Of a stretch of 64,000 nucleotides of DNA, positions 1 to 9,011 are shown piece by piece. Numbering within the stretch: the stretch's first letter is position 1; each line of letters opens with the position of its first letter. The DNA comes from Pallidibacillus pasinlerensis. GTDB taxonomy: Bacteria; Bacillota; Bacilli; Bacillales; Caldibacillaceae. Position numbers and translations under genes: made by a program. The stretch spans positions 1-64,000 of the forward strand of contig NZ_JAACYS010000001.1 of assembly GCF_009996845.1 (NCBI RefSeq). Direction: 5' to 3'. A model generated the notes under the pieces. That model saw only the letters and a program-made list of their open reading frames with translations. It was not told the DNA's origin and did no database searches.

Positions 1-955
1 CAGTTGATATCGGATAAATTGCTTTATTTTGATATAACTTTTCCACTTTTTCTTCATTAACTTTACTTCTTGAAATAAGGAAGACGAAGTAGCTTAGAAT
101 TCCAAATAAAATTGTAATAAAAAGTGCATGGAATAGCGCGATAATCAAATTAAGATTTAAAAAGACAACCATTGCACCAGTTGCGATTTGTGCCGAGATC
201 AAACTAAAGGCGATGACCCATCCATAGTAGAGGATTGGTTTATCTTTATAAGATTTAACCGCAATAATCATTGTATACAAAATCCAAATAAATAAAATTC
301 CTGCAGCGAATCGATGCCCCATTTGAATCCATTCATACGTGTTTTGTGGGAAATTCAATATGCCACTTTGACAAAATGGCCAACTGCCACATACCATACT
401 TGATTCCGTATGCCTCACTAAAGCCCCGGTATAAATAACGATAAAACTATAGAGAAATAATCCGATTGTATGTATTTTCATACGCTTATCGATTACTAAA
501 AGCTCTGCTTTAAATTTTTTATCGATCTCAAACACAAGCAAAGTAAGCAGAAATACTGCAGCAAAGGAAATTAAGGATACACCAAAATGAATGGCTAGTA
601 TAAAATCTGATTGACTCCAAATGACGTTTGCTGCTCCAATTAAACTTTGAATTATAATAAATCCAACAGCAATTGTCGATAATGTTTTTGTTTCACGGAT
701 ATGTCCAATGTATTTCCAACAAAGAAAGGCAAATACTGTAACAACAATCGCAACAATACCAGTTACAATTCGGTGAGATAATTCAATGATTGTTTCAATC
801 GTAATATTACTTGGGATCAATTGTCCATGGCATAATGGCCAAGATGTACCACACGCATCACCAGAGTTTGTTTTCGTTACTAATGCTCCACCTAATAAAA
901 GAACAATCATCCCTAGACTAGATGCAACGGCAAGAAGTTTTAATTTTTTCAGCAC
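1..955 (-). CDS. ctaA: Heme A synthase CtaA (3' end beyond window)
   Basis: Membrane enzyme that oxidises the C8 methyl of heme O to the formyl group of heme A for the aa3/caa3 oxidase. The frame runs from a GTG at 955 (AGGTGA just upstream) to base 2 without a stop, so at least 318 residues are coded and the C-terminus is outside the window. The protein starts MLKKLKLLAVASS and has several hydrophobic segments. Both halves carry the family's cysteine pair: CGTSWPLC near the N-terminus and CGSWPFC in the second half, as expected for the two homologous halves of CtaA. It diverges from ctaB, the enzyme for the preceding step, as in B. subtilis. Confidence 0.93.
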   Translation of the reverse strand, partial: MLKKLKLLAVASSLGMIVLLLGGALVTKTNSGDACGTSWPLCHGQLIPSNITIETIIELSHRIVTGIVAIVVTVFAFLCWKYIGHIRETKTLSTIAVGFIIIQSLIGAANVIWSQSDFILAIHFGVSLISFAAVFLLTLLVFEIDKKFKAELLVIDKRMKIHTIGLFLYSFIVIYTGALVRHTESSMVCGSWPFCQSGILNFPQNTYEWIQMGHRFAAGILFIWILYTMIIAVKSYKDKPILYYGWVIAFSLISAQIATGAMVVFLNLNLIIALFHALFITILFGILSYFVFLISRSKVNEEKVEKLYQNKAIYPIST

Positions 956-1321
956 TTGGTTCACCTACTTATTAGGATTATCGGTATAAATACCAATATC
1001 CGTAAAATTAAATAAAACACAAATAATCCAAATATAAAAATAATTCCTATATTTATATTTGTATCTAAAAACTCCCAATAAGTAAAATAATATACTATGT
1101 ATTTTCAAAAAGTCACAAAATTGTCAAAAAAATTAACTCATTCGGTCACAAAAAACTATTATTTATGTTTAAATATAAGTTAAAGCGTATTTTTTGAAAC
1201 GTTTTCAAAGGTTTTTGGTAGGCTTATCCAAAATTACTAATTTCAAATAATAGAAATCTTTTTCTGTATCGTTTATAGTAGTAAATGAAAAGCTTTTCCT
1301 TTGGTGGAAGGAGGCACAATT
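956..1321. promoter_or_regulatory. ctaA/ctaB divergent intergenic region with cre-like palindrome
   Basis: This 366-base region separates the divergent ctaA and ctaB genes and must hold promoters for both. The clearest element is the 15-base near-palindrome TTGAAACGTTTTCAA at 1194-1208. It resembles a catabolite-responsive element (CcpA site) but is one base short of the standard spacing in one half, so CcpA control is inferred only. An AAGGAGG ribosome-binding site at 1308-1314 serves ctaB. I see no convincing -35/-10 pair. Confidence 0.4.
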
Positions 1322-2251
1322 TTGGAAAGTAAAGCAATTAATAAAGAGATTCATCAAGGAAATGGAAATGTTGAAAAAGAGGAAGTAAAAACGTCTGTCT
1401 TTAAAGACTTTTTAGCATTAATTAAAATTGGAATTATTAATTCAAATATTATCACTGCAGTAACAGGAATGTGGCTAGCGTTACATTATAACGGCTTAAA
1501 TTTCTTGCCATATTTAGATAAAGTTATACTTACGTGTCTAGGTGTTTGGTTAGTTATAGCAGGATCCTGTGCCTTGAATAACTATATCGATATTGATATT
1601 GATTCGAAAATGAAGCGGACACAAAAACGTCCAACTGTAACAGGGAACTTTACACCAGCTTTTGCGCTTACAATTGGATTATCCTTTGTTACTGTTGGTT
1701 TAATATTTCTATTTGCTACATCTGTTTCAGCAGGGATAATCGGTGCTTTCGGTTCATTTGTTTATGTCGTTCTTTATTCAATGTGGACGAAAAGGAAATA
1801 TACGATTAATACAGTAGTTGGAGCTTTTTCCGGAGCTGTACCACCGTTAATCGGTTGGGCAGCAATTGATCCAGATCTTCACGTAGTAGCATGGGTTTTA
1901 TTTATCATTATGTTTATTTGGCAAATCCCTCACTTCCTGGCACTTGCTATGAGAAAGACAGAAGAATATCGTCTTGCAGGAATTCCGATGCTACCTGTTG
2001 TATATGGATTTGATATAACGAAAAGACAAATAATGATTTGGCTTATCTGTCTTTTACCTTTACCATTTTTCTTTACAGACTTAGGAATCCTCTTTGTGAT
2101 ATTAGGTACAGTTTTAAATGTTGCATGGATTCTAATTGGAGTTGTAAACTATAGAAAAGATGATATGAAATGGGCAACTAAGATGTTTGTTTTCTCTCTA
2201 AATTATTTAACTATTTTGTTCGTCGGAATGATTATTGCTACTTTGATTTAA
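1322..2251 (+). CDS. ctaB: Protoheme IX farnesyltransferase CtaB (heme O synthase)
   Basis: UbiA-family membrane prenyltransferase that joins farnesyl diphosphate to heme B, giving heme O for CtaA. I chose the TTG at 1322 because AAGGAGG lies seven bases upstream; the in-frame TTG at 1301 precedes that site. The product is about 309 residues, normal for the family. It has many hydrophobic helices, the [15 protein letters not shown] region matching the first Asp-rich UbiA motif, and a second conserved region around RTEEYR-like residues ([16 protein letters not shown]). A hairpin separates it from ctaC. Confidence 0.95.
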   Translation: MESKAINKEIHQGNGNVEKEEVKTSVFKDFLALIKIGIINSNIITAVTGMWLALHYNGLNFLPYLDKVILTCLGVWLVIAGSCALNNYIDIDIDSKMKRTQKRPTVTGNFTPAFALTIGLSFVTVGLIFLFATSVSAGIIGAFGSFVYVVLYSMWTKRKYTINTVVGAFSGAVPPLIGWAAIDPDLHVVAWVLFIIMFIWQIPHFLALAMRKTEEYRLAGIPMLPVVYGFDITKRQIMIWLICLLPLPFFFTDLGILFVILGTVLNVAWILIGVVNYRKDDMKWATKMFVFSLNYLTILFVGMIIATLI

Positions 2252-2268
2252 ATATATTTAAAACTATT

Positions 2269-2324
2269 AAATTTTCATATTAATACGTTAGCAACGATGT
2301 TAACCTCTGTTAATATGAAAATTT
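2269..2324 (+). terminator. Hairpin/terminator after ctaB
   Basis: A perfect 15-base inverted repeat (AAATTTTCATATTAA and its complement) encloses a 26-base loop and ends in a T run. The stem is AT-rich, so termination before ctaC may be partial. Confidence 0.5.
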
Positions 2325-2338
2325 TTTGAGCAAAATTT

Positions 2339-2366
2339 TTGAAAAATTTAAAATAAAATATATAAT
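2339..2366 (+). promoter_or_regulatory. Likely SigA promoter of ctaC operon
   Basis: TTGAAA, 16 bases, then a perfect TATAAT at 2361-2366. It lies just after the ctaB hairpin and 60 bases before the ctaC start, so ctaCDEF probably has its own promoter. Confidence 0.55.
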
Positions 2367-2425
2367 GAAAACAGTTATAAAAGTAATAGAATATGTTTTA
2401 TTTTGAATAAAAGGGGAGATTCACG

Positions 2426-3490
2426 ATGAAAAAATGGGGGCTTTATCTTTCTCTACTAATCTTTGCACTCATTCTAACAGCATGTGGAGAACCTTACTTA
2501 TCAACATTAAAACCAGCAGGAGAAGTTGCAGAAAGACAATTTAATTTACTCCTATTAAGCACCGGAGTTATGACTTTAGTTATCGTTGTTGTTGTTATTA
2601 TTTATGTCATTGTACTAATCAGATTTAGAAGGAAAAAGGGAGAAGAAGACAAAATCCCTGAACAAGTTGAAGGTAGTCACAAATTGGAAATTATTTGGAC
2701 GATTATTCCTATCATCTTAATCCTCATTTTAGCAGTACCAACAGTAGCAGAAACATTTAATTTAGGGGACGTGTCTGAAAGGGATAAAGTTGATAAAGAT
2801 GGAAATCGAGAGAATTTAGTTATCAATGTCCGTGCAAGTCTTTATTGGTGGGAATTTGAATATCCAGATCAAGGTATAGTTACATCTCAAGATTTAGTAG
2901 TTCCAACAGATGAAAAAATTTACTTCAATCTAATTGCTTCTGATGTTAAGCATGCTTTCTGGATACCTGCAATAGGTGGAAAAATTGATACAAATACAGA
3001 TAACGAAAACTCGTTTTATTTAGTATTTGATGGAGAGAAAGCGGATGAAGCTGGAAATATATTTTATGGAAAATGTGCAGAATTATGTGGTCCATCCCAT
3101 GCGTATATGGACTTTAAGGTTAAGGCTGTACCAAGGGCAGAATTTGATGAATGGGTTGTAGCAATGCAAAACTTTGAAGAGCCAGAGCCACAAACGGCAG
3201 TAGCACAACAAGGAAAAGAAATTTTCGAAAATAGTTGTATTGGATGTCATGCTGTATCTGCTGAAAATTCGATGCCAGCTGAAGCACGGATTGCACCAAA
3301 TTTAGCAGACTTTGGTAATCGAACAAGAGTAGCTGGAATACTCCCTTATACGAAAGAAAACATCAAAGAATGGATACAAAATCCTGGTGATATAAAGCCT
3401 GGAAACTTAATGTATGACTCTGCGAATTTTTCGGAAGAAGAACTTGATGCTTTAGCTGAATACTTAATGAGTTTAAAAGCGCAAGAATAA
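2426..3490 (+). CDS. ctaC: Cytochrome caa3 oxidase subunit II (CuA and cytochrome c domains)
   Basis: Electron-entry subunit of the caa3 oxidase, a membrane lipoprotein facing outward. Residues 1-20 form a lipoprotein signal ending LILTAC, with Cys20 as the lipidation site. Two membrane helices follow (about 40-66 and 88-108). The CuA domain has His176, Cys217, Cys221, His225 and Met228. A C-terminal cytochrome c domain has CIGCH at 271-275 for covalent heme and a likely Met329 axial ligand. The fused cytochrome makes this the caa3 type rather than a quinol oxidase. The 354 residues fit the family. It is first gene of ctaCDEF. Confidence 0.97.
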   Translation: MKKWGLYLSLLIFALILTACGEPYLSTLKPAGEVAERQFNLLLLSTGVMTLVIVVVVIIYVIVLIRFRRKKGEEDKIPEQVEGSHKLEIIWTIIPIILILILAVPTVAETFNLGDVSERDKVDKDGNRENLVINVRASLYWWEFEYPDQGIVTSQDLVVPTDEKIYFNLIASDVKHAFWIPAIGGKIDTNTDNENSFYLVFDGEKADEAGNIFYGKCAELCGPSHAYMDFKVKAVPRAEFDEWVVAMQNFEEPEPQTAVAQQGKEIFENSCIGCHAVSAENSMPAEARIAPNLADFGNRTRVAGILPYTKENIKEWIQNPGDIKPGNLMYDSANFSEEELDALAEYLMSLKAQE

Positions 3491-3517
3491 TAGATTTTTA
3501 GAGGGAGGTAAAAGCAA

Positions 3518-5407
3518 TTGAGTACTATTGCGGTTAGGAAAAGCTTTTTATCCACTGTTTGGGAATATCTAACGACAGTGGACCATAAAAAGATTGCGCA
3601 TCTATATTTAGGTGCTGGTGGTTTCTTCTTCTTGCTTGGTGGTCTTGAAGCTTTATTCATCCGTATCCAATTAATGAAACCACAAAATAATTTCGTAAAT
3701 GAGCAGTTGTTTAATGAACTTATGACAATGCACGGAACAACAATGATTTTCCTTGCAGCAATGCCATTATTGTTCGCGTACATGAACGCGGTTGTGCCAT
3801 TGCAAATTGGTGCACGGGATGTAGCGTTTCCGTTTTTAAACGCATTAGGATTTTGGCTGTTTTTCTGGGGCGGAATTTTCCTGAATTTATCATGGTTTTT
3901 AGGCGGAGCACCTGATGCAGGTTGGACATCTTATGCATCATTATCATTAGCTTCAGAAGGACACGGTATTGACTTCTATACATTAGGGATTCAAATATCT
4001 GGTTTCGGAACATTGATGTCGGGAATCAACTTCTTAGCAACGATCATAACGATGCGAGCACCAGGAATGTCCTTCATGAGAATGCCATTATTTACATGGA
4101 CAACATTTATTGCATCATCACTTATTCTTATGGCATTCCCACCATTAACAATTAGTGTGTTTTATTTGATTTTTGACAGATTATTCAATTCAGCCATTTT
4201 TGACGTTACATTAGGTGGAAACACAATTATTTGGGAACACTTCTTCTGGATTTTCGGACATCCTGAAGTATACATTTTAATACTACCAGCTTTTGGCATT
4301 TTCTCGGAAATTATTCCGACATTCTCTAGAAAGCGCTTATTCGGTTACTCATCCATGGTCTTTGCAACAATTCTTATTGGTTTCTTAGGATTTATGGTTT
4401 GGGCTCACCATATGTTTACAACTGGCTTAGGAAACGTAGCGAATGCGATTTTTGCCGTTGCTACAATGGCTATCGCGGTGCCAACAGGAATTAAAATCTT
4501 TAACTGGTTACTCACAATGTGGGGCGGAAGTATAAAAATTACCGTACCGATGATTTGGGCATTAGGATTTATTCCATCCTTTGTTATGGGGGGGGTAACA
4601 GGTGTTATGCAAGGTATTGCTCCTTTAGATTACCAGTTACATGATACGTACTTTATCGTTGCTCACTTCCATTACGTTATTATCGGTGGGGTAGTATTTG
4701 CAATCTTTGCGGCGGCACATTTCTATTGGCCAAAAATGTTCGGTAAAATGTTAAGCGAAAAGTTAGGTTATGTTACGTTTGCTTTCTTCTTCGTTGGATT
4801 CCATATGACGTTTTTCGTACAGCATTTCTTAGGATTAATGGGAATGCCACGAAGAGTCGCAACATTCTTACCAGGTCAAGGGCTAGACTTGTATAACTTT
4901 ATCAGTTCTTTAGGTGCAATATTAATGACAATTGGAGTAATTGTCTTGTTAGTAAATATTGTAATTACAAGTATGAGTAAACAACAGGTTGCCAACGATC
5001 CGTGGGGAGACGGTCGTACAATTGAATGGGCACTTCCATCACCACCGCCATACTATAACTTTAAACAATTACCATTAGTGCGCGGTCAAGATACTTGGTG
5101 GCTTGAAAAGATGGAAGGTAATAAGGAATTACCACCTGCTGAACCATTACAAGACATTCATATGCCGAAAGGTTCGATACTTCCATTCTTTATCGCATTA
5201 GGGTTATTTATTGCCGGCTTTGGAGCAATGTATAACCCGCTCAACCAAGTTGGAGACGGTCATCCGATGGGAACTGTCGTATTAATATTTGGTCTTGCAA
5301 TGACGTTCGGTACGATGCTACTCCGTTCACTGCGTGACGATCTCGGATATTACATTCCAAAAGAAGAGTTAGAGGACGATGATGCGAAGGGAGGAAAAGT
5401 TTCATGA
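3518..5407 (+). CDS. ctaD: Cytochrome caa3 oxidase subunit I
   Basis: Catalytic heme-copper subunit that reduces O2 and pumps protons. TTG start at 3518 after GAGGGAGG. Ligands are all visible: His72 and His383 for the low-spin heme a, His381 for heme a3, and His248, His295 and His296 for CuB, with Tyr252 in HPEVY able to form the His-Tyr crosslink. About twelve or more membrane helices fill the 629 residues, plus the usual C-terminal extension. It overlaps ctaE by four bases, so the two are translationally coupled. Confidence 0.98.
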   Translation: MSTIAVRKSFLSTVWEYLTTVDHKKIAHLYLGAGGFFFLLGGLEALFIRIQLMKPQNNFVNEQLFNELMTMHGTTMIFLAAMPLLFAYMNAVVPLQIGARDVAFPFLNALGFWLFFWGGIFLNLSWFLGGAPDAGWTSYASLSLASEGHGIDFYTLGIQISGFGTLMSGINFLATIITMRAPGMSFMRMPLFTWTTFIASSLILMAFPPLTISVFYLIFDRLFNSAIFDVTLGGNTIIWEHFFWIFGHPEVYILILPAFGIFSEIIPTFSRKRLFGYSSMVFATILIGFLGFMVWAHHMFTTGLGNVANAIFAVATMAIAVPTGIKIFNWLLTMWGGSIKITVPMIWALGFIPSFVMGGVTGVMQGIAPLDYQLHDTYFIVAHFHYVIIGGVVFAIFAAAHFYWPKMFGKMLSEKLGYVTFAFFFVGFHMTFFVQHFLGLMGMPRRVATFLPGQGLDLYNFISSLGAILMTIGVIVLLVNIVITSMSKQQVANDPWGDGRTIEWALPSPPPYYNFKQLPLVRGQDTWWLEKMEGNKELPPAEPLQDIHMPKGSILPFFIALGLFIAGFGAMYNPLNQVGDGHPMGTVVLIFGLAMTFGTMLLRSLRDDLGYYIPKEELEDDDAKGGKVS

Positions 5408-6036
5408 ATTTATTAGAACAAAAATTCACGCCAGAAACTTGGCCAGAGCATCCTGAAACGTATACACAAGAAGGAAAAAATAAATTTATTGGCTTCTGGC
5501 TATTCCTAGCGGGTGAGACCGTCCTTTTCGCATCCCTTTTCGCAACGTATCTAGCGTTAAAGGATTCGGTTCCAAATTCAGATCACGCCTTAGCAGCTGA
5601 TATTTATAGCTTGGAATTAGTTTTTATCATGACAGCCATCCTGTTAACAAGTTCGTTAACGAGTGTGTATGCGATTTATCATATGCGTAACTACAATTTT
5701 AAACAAATGCAACTATGGTTCTTTATTACCGTTTTACTAGGGCTATCTTTCTTAGCCCTAGAAATCTACGAGTTTACTCATTATGTGTATGAATACAGCT
5801 TTACATTCGGTAGTAGCGCCTTTAGTAGTGCATACTACACTCTCGTTGGCACTCACGGTGCCCACGTATGTTTTGGATTAGGATGGATTACAGCACTAAT
5901 CATTAGAAATCAAAAACGTGGACTGAATTTATACAATGCACCGAAATATTATGTTGCAAGTCTATACTGGCACTTTATCGATCTTGTATGGGTCTTCATC
6001 TTCTCTGTAGTTTATTTAATGGGAATGTTGGGGTGA
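5404..6036 (+). CDS. ctaE: Cytochrome caa3 oxidase subunit III
   Basis: Integral membrane subunit III of the heme-copper oxidase; it has no metal centre and stabilises subunit I. The 210 residues have about five membrane helices. The sequence YTLVGTHGAHVCFGLGWI and the C-terminal YWHFIDLVWVFIF are signature stretches of the family. The start overlaps the end of ctaD (ATGA). Confidence 0.97.
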   Translation: MNLLEQKFTPETWPEHPETYTQEGKNKFIGFWLFLAGETVLFASLFATYLALKDSVPNSDHALAADIYSLELVFIMTAILLTSSLTSVYAIYHMRNYNFKQMQLWFFITVLLGLSFLALEIYEFTHYVYEYSFTFGSSAFSSAYYTLVGTHGAHVCFGLGWITALIIRNQKRGLNLYNAPKYYVASLYWHFIDLVWVFIFSVVYLMGMLG

Positions 6037-6041
6037 AGCGA

Positions 6042-6371
6042 ATGGAAAATAATATGAATAAACAGGAGTTGCGTGCACAATACGAATATCGAAGAAGAAA
6101 AAGCGCTGAAGGGATGCGGCTTCAATTAATTAGTTTTGGCTTAATGGCTTTTCTGACTATAATTTCATTTTTAGCTGTAGGTTATGGTCTGCCTAAGAGT
6201 TTTGTAGTTCCTATCTTACTACTACTTGCTAGTGTTCAAGCGCTTTTTCAACTGTATTATTTCATGCATGCAAGTGAAAAAGGACATGGTATGGTCATGT
6301 TCTTCATGTATTCGGCAATGTTCGTCGCATTCATTACTGTACTTTGCTATATGACAATTATTTGGTGGTAA
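6042..6371 (+). CDS. ctaF: Cytochrome caa3 oxidase subunit IV
   Basis: Small membrane subunit of the bacterial caa3 oxidase (COX4_pro type), three hydrophobic helices in 109 residues. I chose the ATG at 6042, preceded by GGGGTGAAG that overlaps the ctaE stop; a longer frame into ctaE has no site of its own. LYYFMHASEKGHG is a typical stretch. Last gene of the structural operon. Confidence 0.93.
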   Translation: MENNMNKQELRAQYEYRRRKSAEGMRLQLISFGLMAFLTIISFLAVGYGLPKSFVVPILLLLASVQALFQLYYFMHASEKGHGMVMFFMYSAMFVAFITVLCYMTIIWW

Positions 6372-6460
6372 ATAAAGTGCTATGTATAGGGGCTGTCCAG
6401 ATTACAATCTGTCCCAATTTTGCACATATTAAATTGTAACTTCACGAATTTTTTGGAAAG

Positions 6461-6493
6461 AAGGGGGCGGGTCAATAAATGGGCTAGCCCCTT
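6461..6493 (+). terminator. Possible terminator after ctaF
   Basis: AAGGGG..C pairs with GCCCCTT across an 18-base loop. The following sequence is only moderately T-rich. A further small hairpin (CAGATT/AATCTG) lies at 6397-6410. The site separates ctaF from ctaG. Confidence 0.4.
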
Positions 6494-6607
6494 GTCTGTT
6501 TCATATAGATTAAAAGAAACGAAGTAAAAAGTCGAAATTATGTCAAATATCCTTATTTACTACACGTTGGAAAAATATGTATAATTATTATTATAAAGGG
6601 GTGCTCT

Positions 6608-7513
6608 ATGTTTTATCAACTTGATCAATTTGGTTTTCGTGCGTTGTGGAGTCCGTATCTTTTTCTATTTATTTTAGTTATCACTGGATTATTTTTCTTT
6701 GTAACAATAAAAAAACGGCATTGGTTTGAAGGAACAGAAAAACTAACGAAAAAACAAGGTGCCCTTTTTGTTACCGCAGCACTTCTCGTTTATATTTTAA
6801 AAGGGTCACCAATCGATTTATTGAGCCATTTAATGTTTACTTTTCATATGATTCAGATGGCTTTTTTACTACTATTAGTTCCGCAATTACTAATCTCGGC
6901 TATTCCAATTTGGATGTGGAAAAAAATCCTTTCATTATCAATTATTAAACATATATTCAAACTTTTTACAAAACCAATTGTAGCGCTTATTTGTTTTAAT
7001 GGATTATTCTCGTTTTATCATATTCCGTTCATATTCGACAAGGTTAAAACGAATATTTGGTATCATAGTATTGGAACAACAATATTGTTTATTTTTGCAT
7101 TGTTTATGTTCTGGCCATTATTAAATAAAGTTGAGAAATCACCATTACAAGGGTTATGGAAAGTTGGTTATTTGTTTGCTAACAGTGTATTAATAACACC
7201 TGCGTGTGCATTAATCATTTTTAACAATGAACTTATTTATGCTGCATACTCAAATTATCAAAGTTGGATTCAGTCTTTGACATTATGTGTTCCGCCTGAA
7301 GTAATTTCAAGTTTACAATTATCAGGACCAGAAATGTTTAATATAATGCCACCACTATATGATCAGCAATCAGGTGGGGTATTGATGAAAATATTACAAG
7401 AATTCTTTTACGGTATAATTTTGTATAAAGTTTTAACGGAGTGGTATCGAAAGGAACAACAACAAGGGCCTGATCCGATTAATCAACAATGGAGAAACAT
7501 ATATAAAAACTAA
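6608..7513 (+). CDS. ctaG: Cytochrome c oxidase assembly factor CtaG
   Basis: Polytopic membrane protein of the CtaG/caa3_CtaG family needed for formation of active caa3 oxidase, probably in copper delivery to CuB. The 301 residues contain about seven hydrophobic segments. Conserved histidines occur in LLSHLMFTFHMIQM and FYHIPF, and PPLYDQQSGGVLMKI near the C-terminus is a family signature. ATG at 6608 follows AAAGGGGTG. It lies directly after the oxidase operon, as in B. subtilis. Confidence 0.94.
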   Translation: MFYQLDQFGFRALWSPYLFLFILVITGLFFFVTIKKRHWFEGTEKLTKKQGALFVTAALLVYILKGSPIDLLSHLMFTFHMIQMAFLLLLVPQLLISAIPIWMWKKILSLSIIKHIFKLFTKPIVALICFNGLFSFYHIPFIFDKVKTNIWYHSIGTTILFIFALFMFWPLLNKVEKSPLQGLWKVGYLFANSVLITPACALIIFNNELIYAAYSNYQSWIQSLTLCVPPEVISSLQLSGPEMFNIMPPLYDQQSGGVLMKILQEFFYGIILYKVLTEWYRKEQQQGPDPINQQWRNIYKN

Positions 7514-7559
7514 TAAAATAGGTTCCTAGAATACAATACTTAACAAAGAGGTAGCAATT

Positions 7560-8024
7560 ATGGAGAAATTTTATTTTTGGCCTACTGTAAGTACAGCATT
7601 TATCGTATTAAGTGCAATCTGTGTTGCAATAGGTTGGTATTTCATTAATCAGAAAAAGATAGAGACGCACAAAAAATTAATGCTGACAGCTGCTGTTTTT
7701 GCTGTCATATTCCTGACAATTTATTTAACTCGGACAATTTTTATCGGAAATACATCCTTTGGTGGACCTGAAAATTTAAAATGGTTTTACCATACGTTTC
7801 TAATTTTCCACATTATCCTTGCTACTGTTGGTGGCGTTTTAGGTCTACGGACAATTTATTTAGGATTAAAAGACTTGTTAGATAAACACCGGAAACTTGG
7901 GCCAATTACAAGTATAATTTGGTTTTTTACAGCAATTACTGGTGTTACCGTATACGTGTTATTGTATGTACTGTATCCAGGTGGAGAAACAACATCAATG
8001 ATTAGAGCAATATTTGGGTTTTAA
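7560..8024 (+). CDS. ctaM: DUF420 membrane protein, CtaM/YozB-like
   Basis: DUF420-family protein with four to five membrane helices in 154 residues. The staphylococcal homologue CtaM is reported to be needed for aa3 oxidase function, and B. subtilis YozB belongs to the same family. Conserved histidines at the membrane edge are visible in ETHKKLM, WFYHTFLIFHI and LDKHRKLG. Its place 46 bases after ctaG supports a role in oxidase maturation. The family is clear; the exact function is inferred. Confidence 0.85.
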   Translation: MEKFYFWPTVSTAFIVLSAICVAIGWYFINQKKIETHKKLMLTAAVFAVIFLTIYLTRTIFIGNTSFGGPENLKWFYHTFLIFHIILATVGGVLGLRTIYLGLKDLLDKHRKLGPITSIIWFFTAITGVTVYVLLYVLYPGGETTSMIRAIFGF

Positions 8025-8029
8025 AAAGC

Positions 8030-8225
8030 GGCTGTCCAAAAAGTCAATTTTTAGACATTATTGATGGAATTATTCGGTACTTTGGCGGACGCTTTCCGCG
8101 GGCACGGCCTCAGCCTCCTCAACGCACAAGCGCGTTTGCGGAGTCTATAGGCTCGTGCTGTTCCCGCTGGAGTCGCCGCCAATTTTCCTCATAAAAGATC
8201 TGTATTTTCTACTTTTCGGACAGCC
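8030..8225. terminator. Interrupted bidirectional terminator enclosing repeat copy R1
   Basis: GGCTGTCC at 8030-8037 pairs with GGACAGCC at 8218-8225, each flanked by A/T runs suited to termination on either strand. The arms lie between the convergent ctaM-like and YugN-like genes. The space between them holds the GC-rich repeat at 8082-8182. Confidence 0.5.
8082..8182. repeat. GC-rich dispersed palindromic repeat, copy R1
   Basis: About 101 bases, much richer in G and C than its surroundings, with inverted ends TTGGCGG / CCGCCAA. It shares long blocks with R2 (18222-18322): GGCACGGCCTCAGCCTCCTC and then the tail TGTTCCCGCTGGAGTCGCCG. No coding signal is seen. Similar intergenic elements are, from memory, common in Bacillaceae, but I cannot give a name. 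Confidence 0.85.
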
Positions 8226-8282
8226 CCTTCTTTACTGTGTATATAGTTGATGGATACGATTGTTTTTATAAAAACGTAATGA

Positions 8283-8669
8283 TCATTCCTCAGATACTTC
8301 TACTTCGTTTTTTTCAGCTAAAGGCTCAAGTTCAGAATACGCCGCTTCTAAAATTTTCCGACATTGATTGACTAAAGCCTTTGGAAAGTTTTCATCCTCT
8401 CCATACTCAACTCCATGTGGATAATAATGTTTCCCTAAAATCGGCACTTTTAATTGAATTGTTGCTTCTTGGGCACCAATATCGCCTTCAATGGCAACCC
8501 CTTGCACCCTTAAATAATATACATGGTCATTAAGAACGATTTTCCTATCGTATGTAACTCTTTCATAATCCCATGCACCAGGACGAATTAATCCGTATTG
8601 CGGTAGTATGTCATCTAACGTATTTAAGTCTAAGATTAACGTTTCAATACCCGTATTTTCAATGTACAT
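8283..8669 (-). CDS. YugN-like family protein
   Basis: A 128-residue soluble protein that I assign to the YugN-like family (PF08868) from its overall pattern, including WDYERVTYD and the region YLRVQGVAIEGDIG. Biochemical function is unknown. Start ATG at 8669 with GGAGGGG six bases upstream. The C-terminus is acidic. By position it is the counterpart of B. subtilis ylbA; the next expected gene, ylbB (CBS domains), is not here. It faces ctaM across the repeat R1. Confidence 0.65.
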   Translation of the reverse strand: MYIENTGIETLILDLNTLDDILPQYGLIRPGAWDYERVTYDRKIVLNDHVYYLRVQGVAIEGDIGAQEATIQLKVPILGKHYYPHGVEYGEDENFPKALVNQCRKILEAAYSELEPLAEKNEVEVSEE

Positions 8670-9011
8670 CGTTTCCCCTCCAACTTCATATTTAAATCCA
8701 TTCTATAAATTTATCATAGATGAAAATTGCTTATATTTCAACGAATAAAAGGAATTTTCCGTCGATTAAAACTTTTCTATAAAAACCCTGTTGATACATA
8801 ATACAATTTTAACGGTTAGTTAACGAAGTTGATATTTATTATAAAAAAATAAAATGGTATAATTAGTAATAAAAATTGTTCGGAGATAATAAGCTATCAA
8901 TTAAAAATAGTAGGAATCGAAATACTTATTAAGTAGAGTTATTCTAATTAGGAAAAATTTTTCATATAATGTAACGAGATATTATTAGGTGTTAAGAAGG
9001 GAGGGATTCCT
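8670..9011. other. Intergenic region between YugN-like gene and ylbC
   Basis: 342 bases, AT-rich, no gene. An extended -10 motif (TGGTATAAT, 8855-8863) could drive ylbC. AAGGGAGGG at 8997-9005 is the strong ribosome-binding site that decides the ylbC start. No trace of ylbB is seen. Confidence 0.5.

Noticed and set aside
3120-4013. Long minus-strand frames inside ctaC and ctaD
   Set aside because: Shadow frames of strongly conserved oxidase genes.
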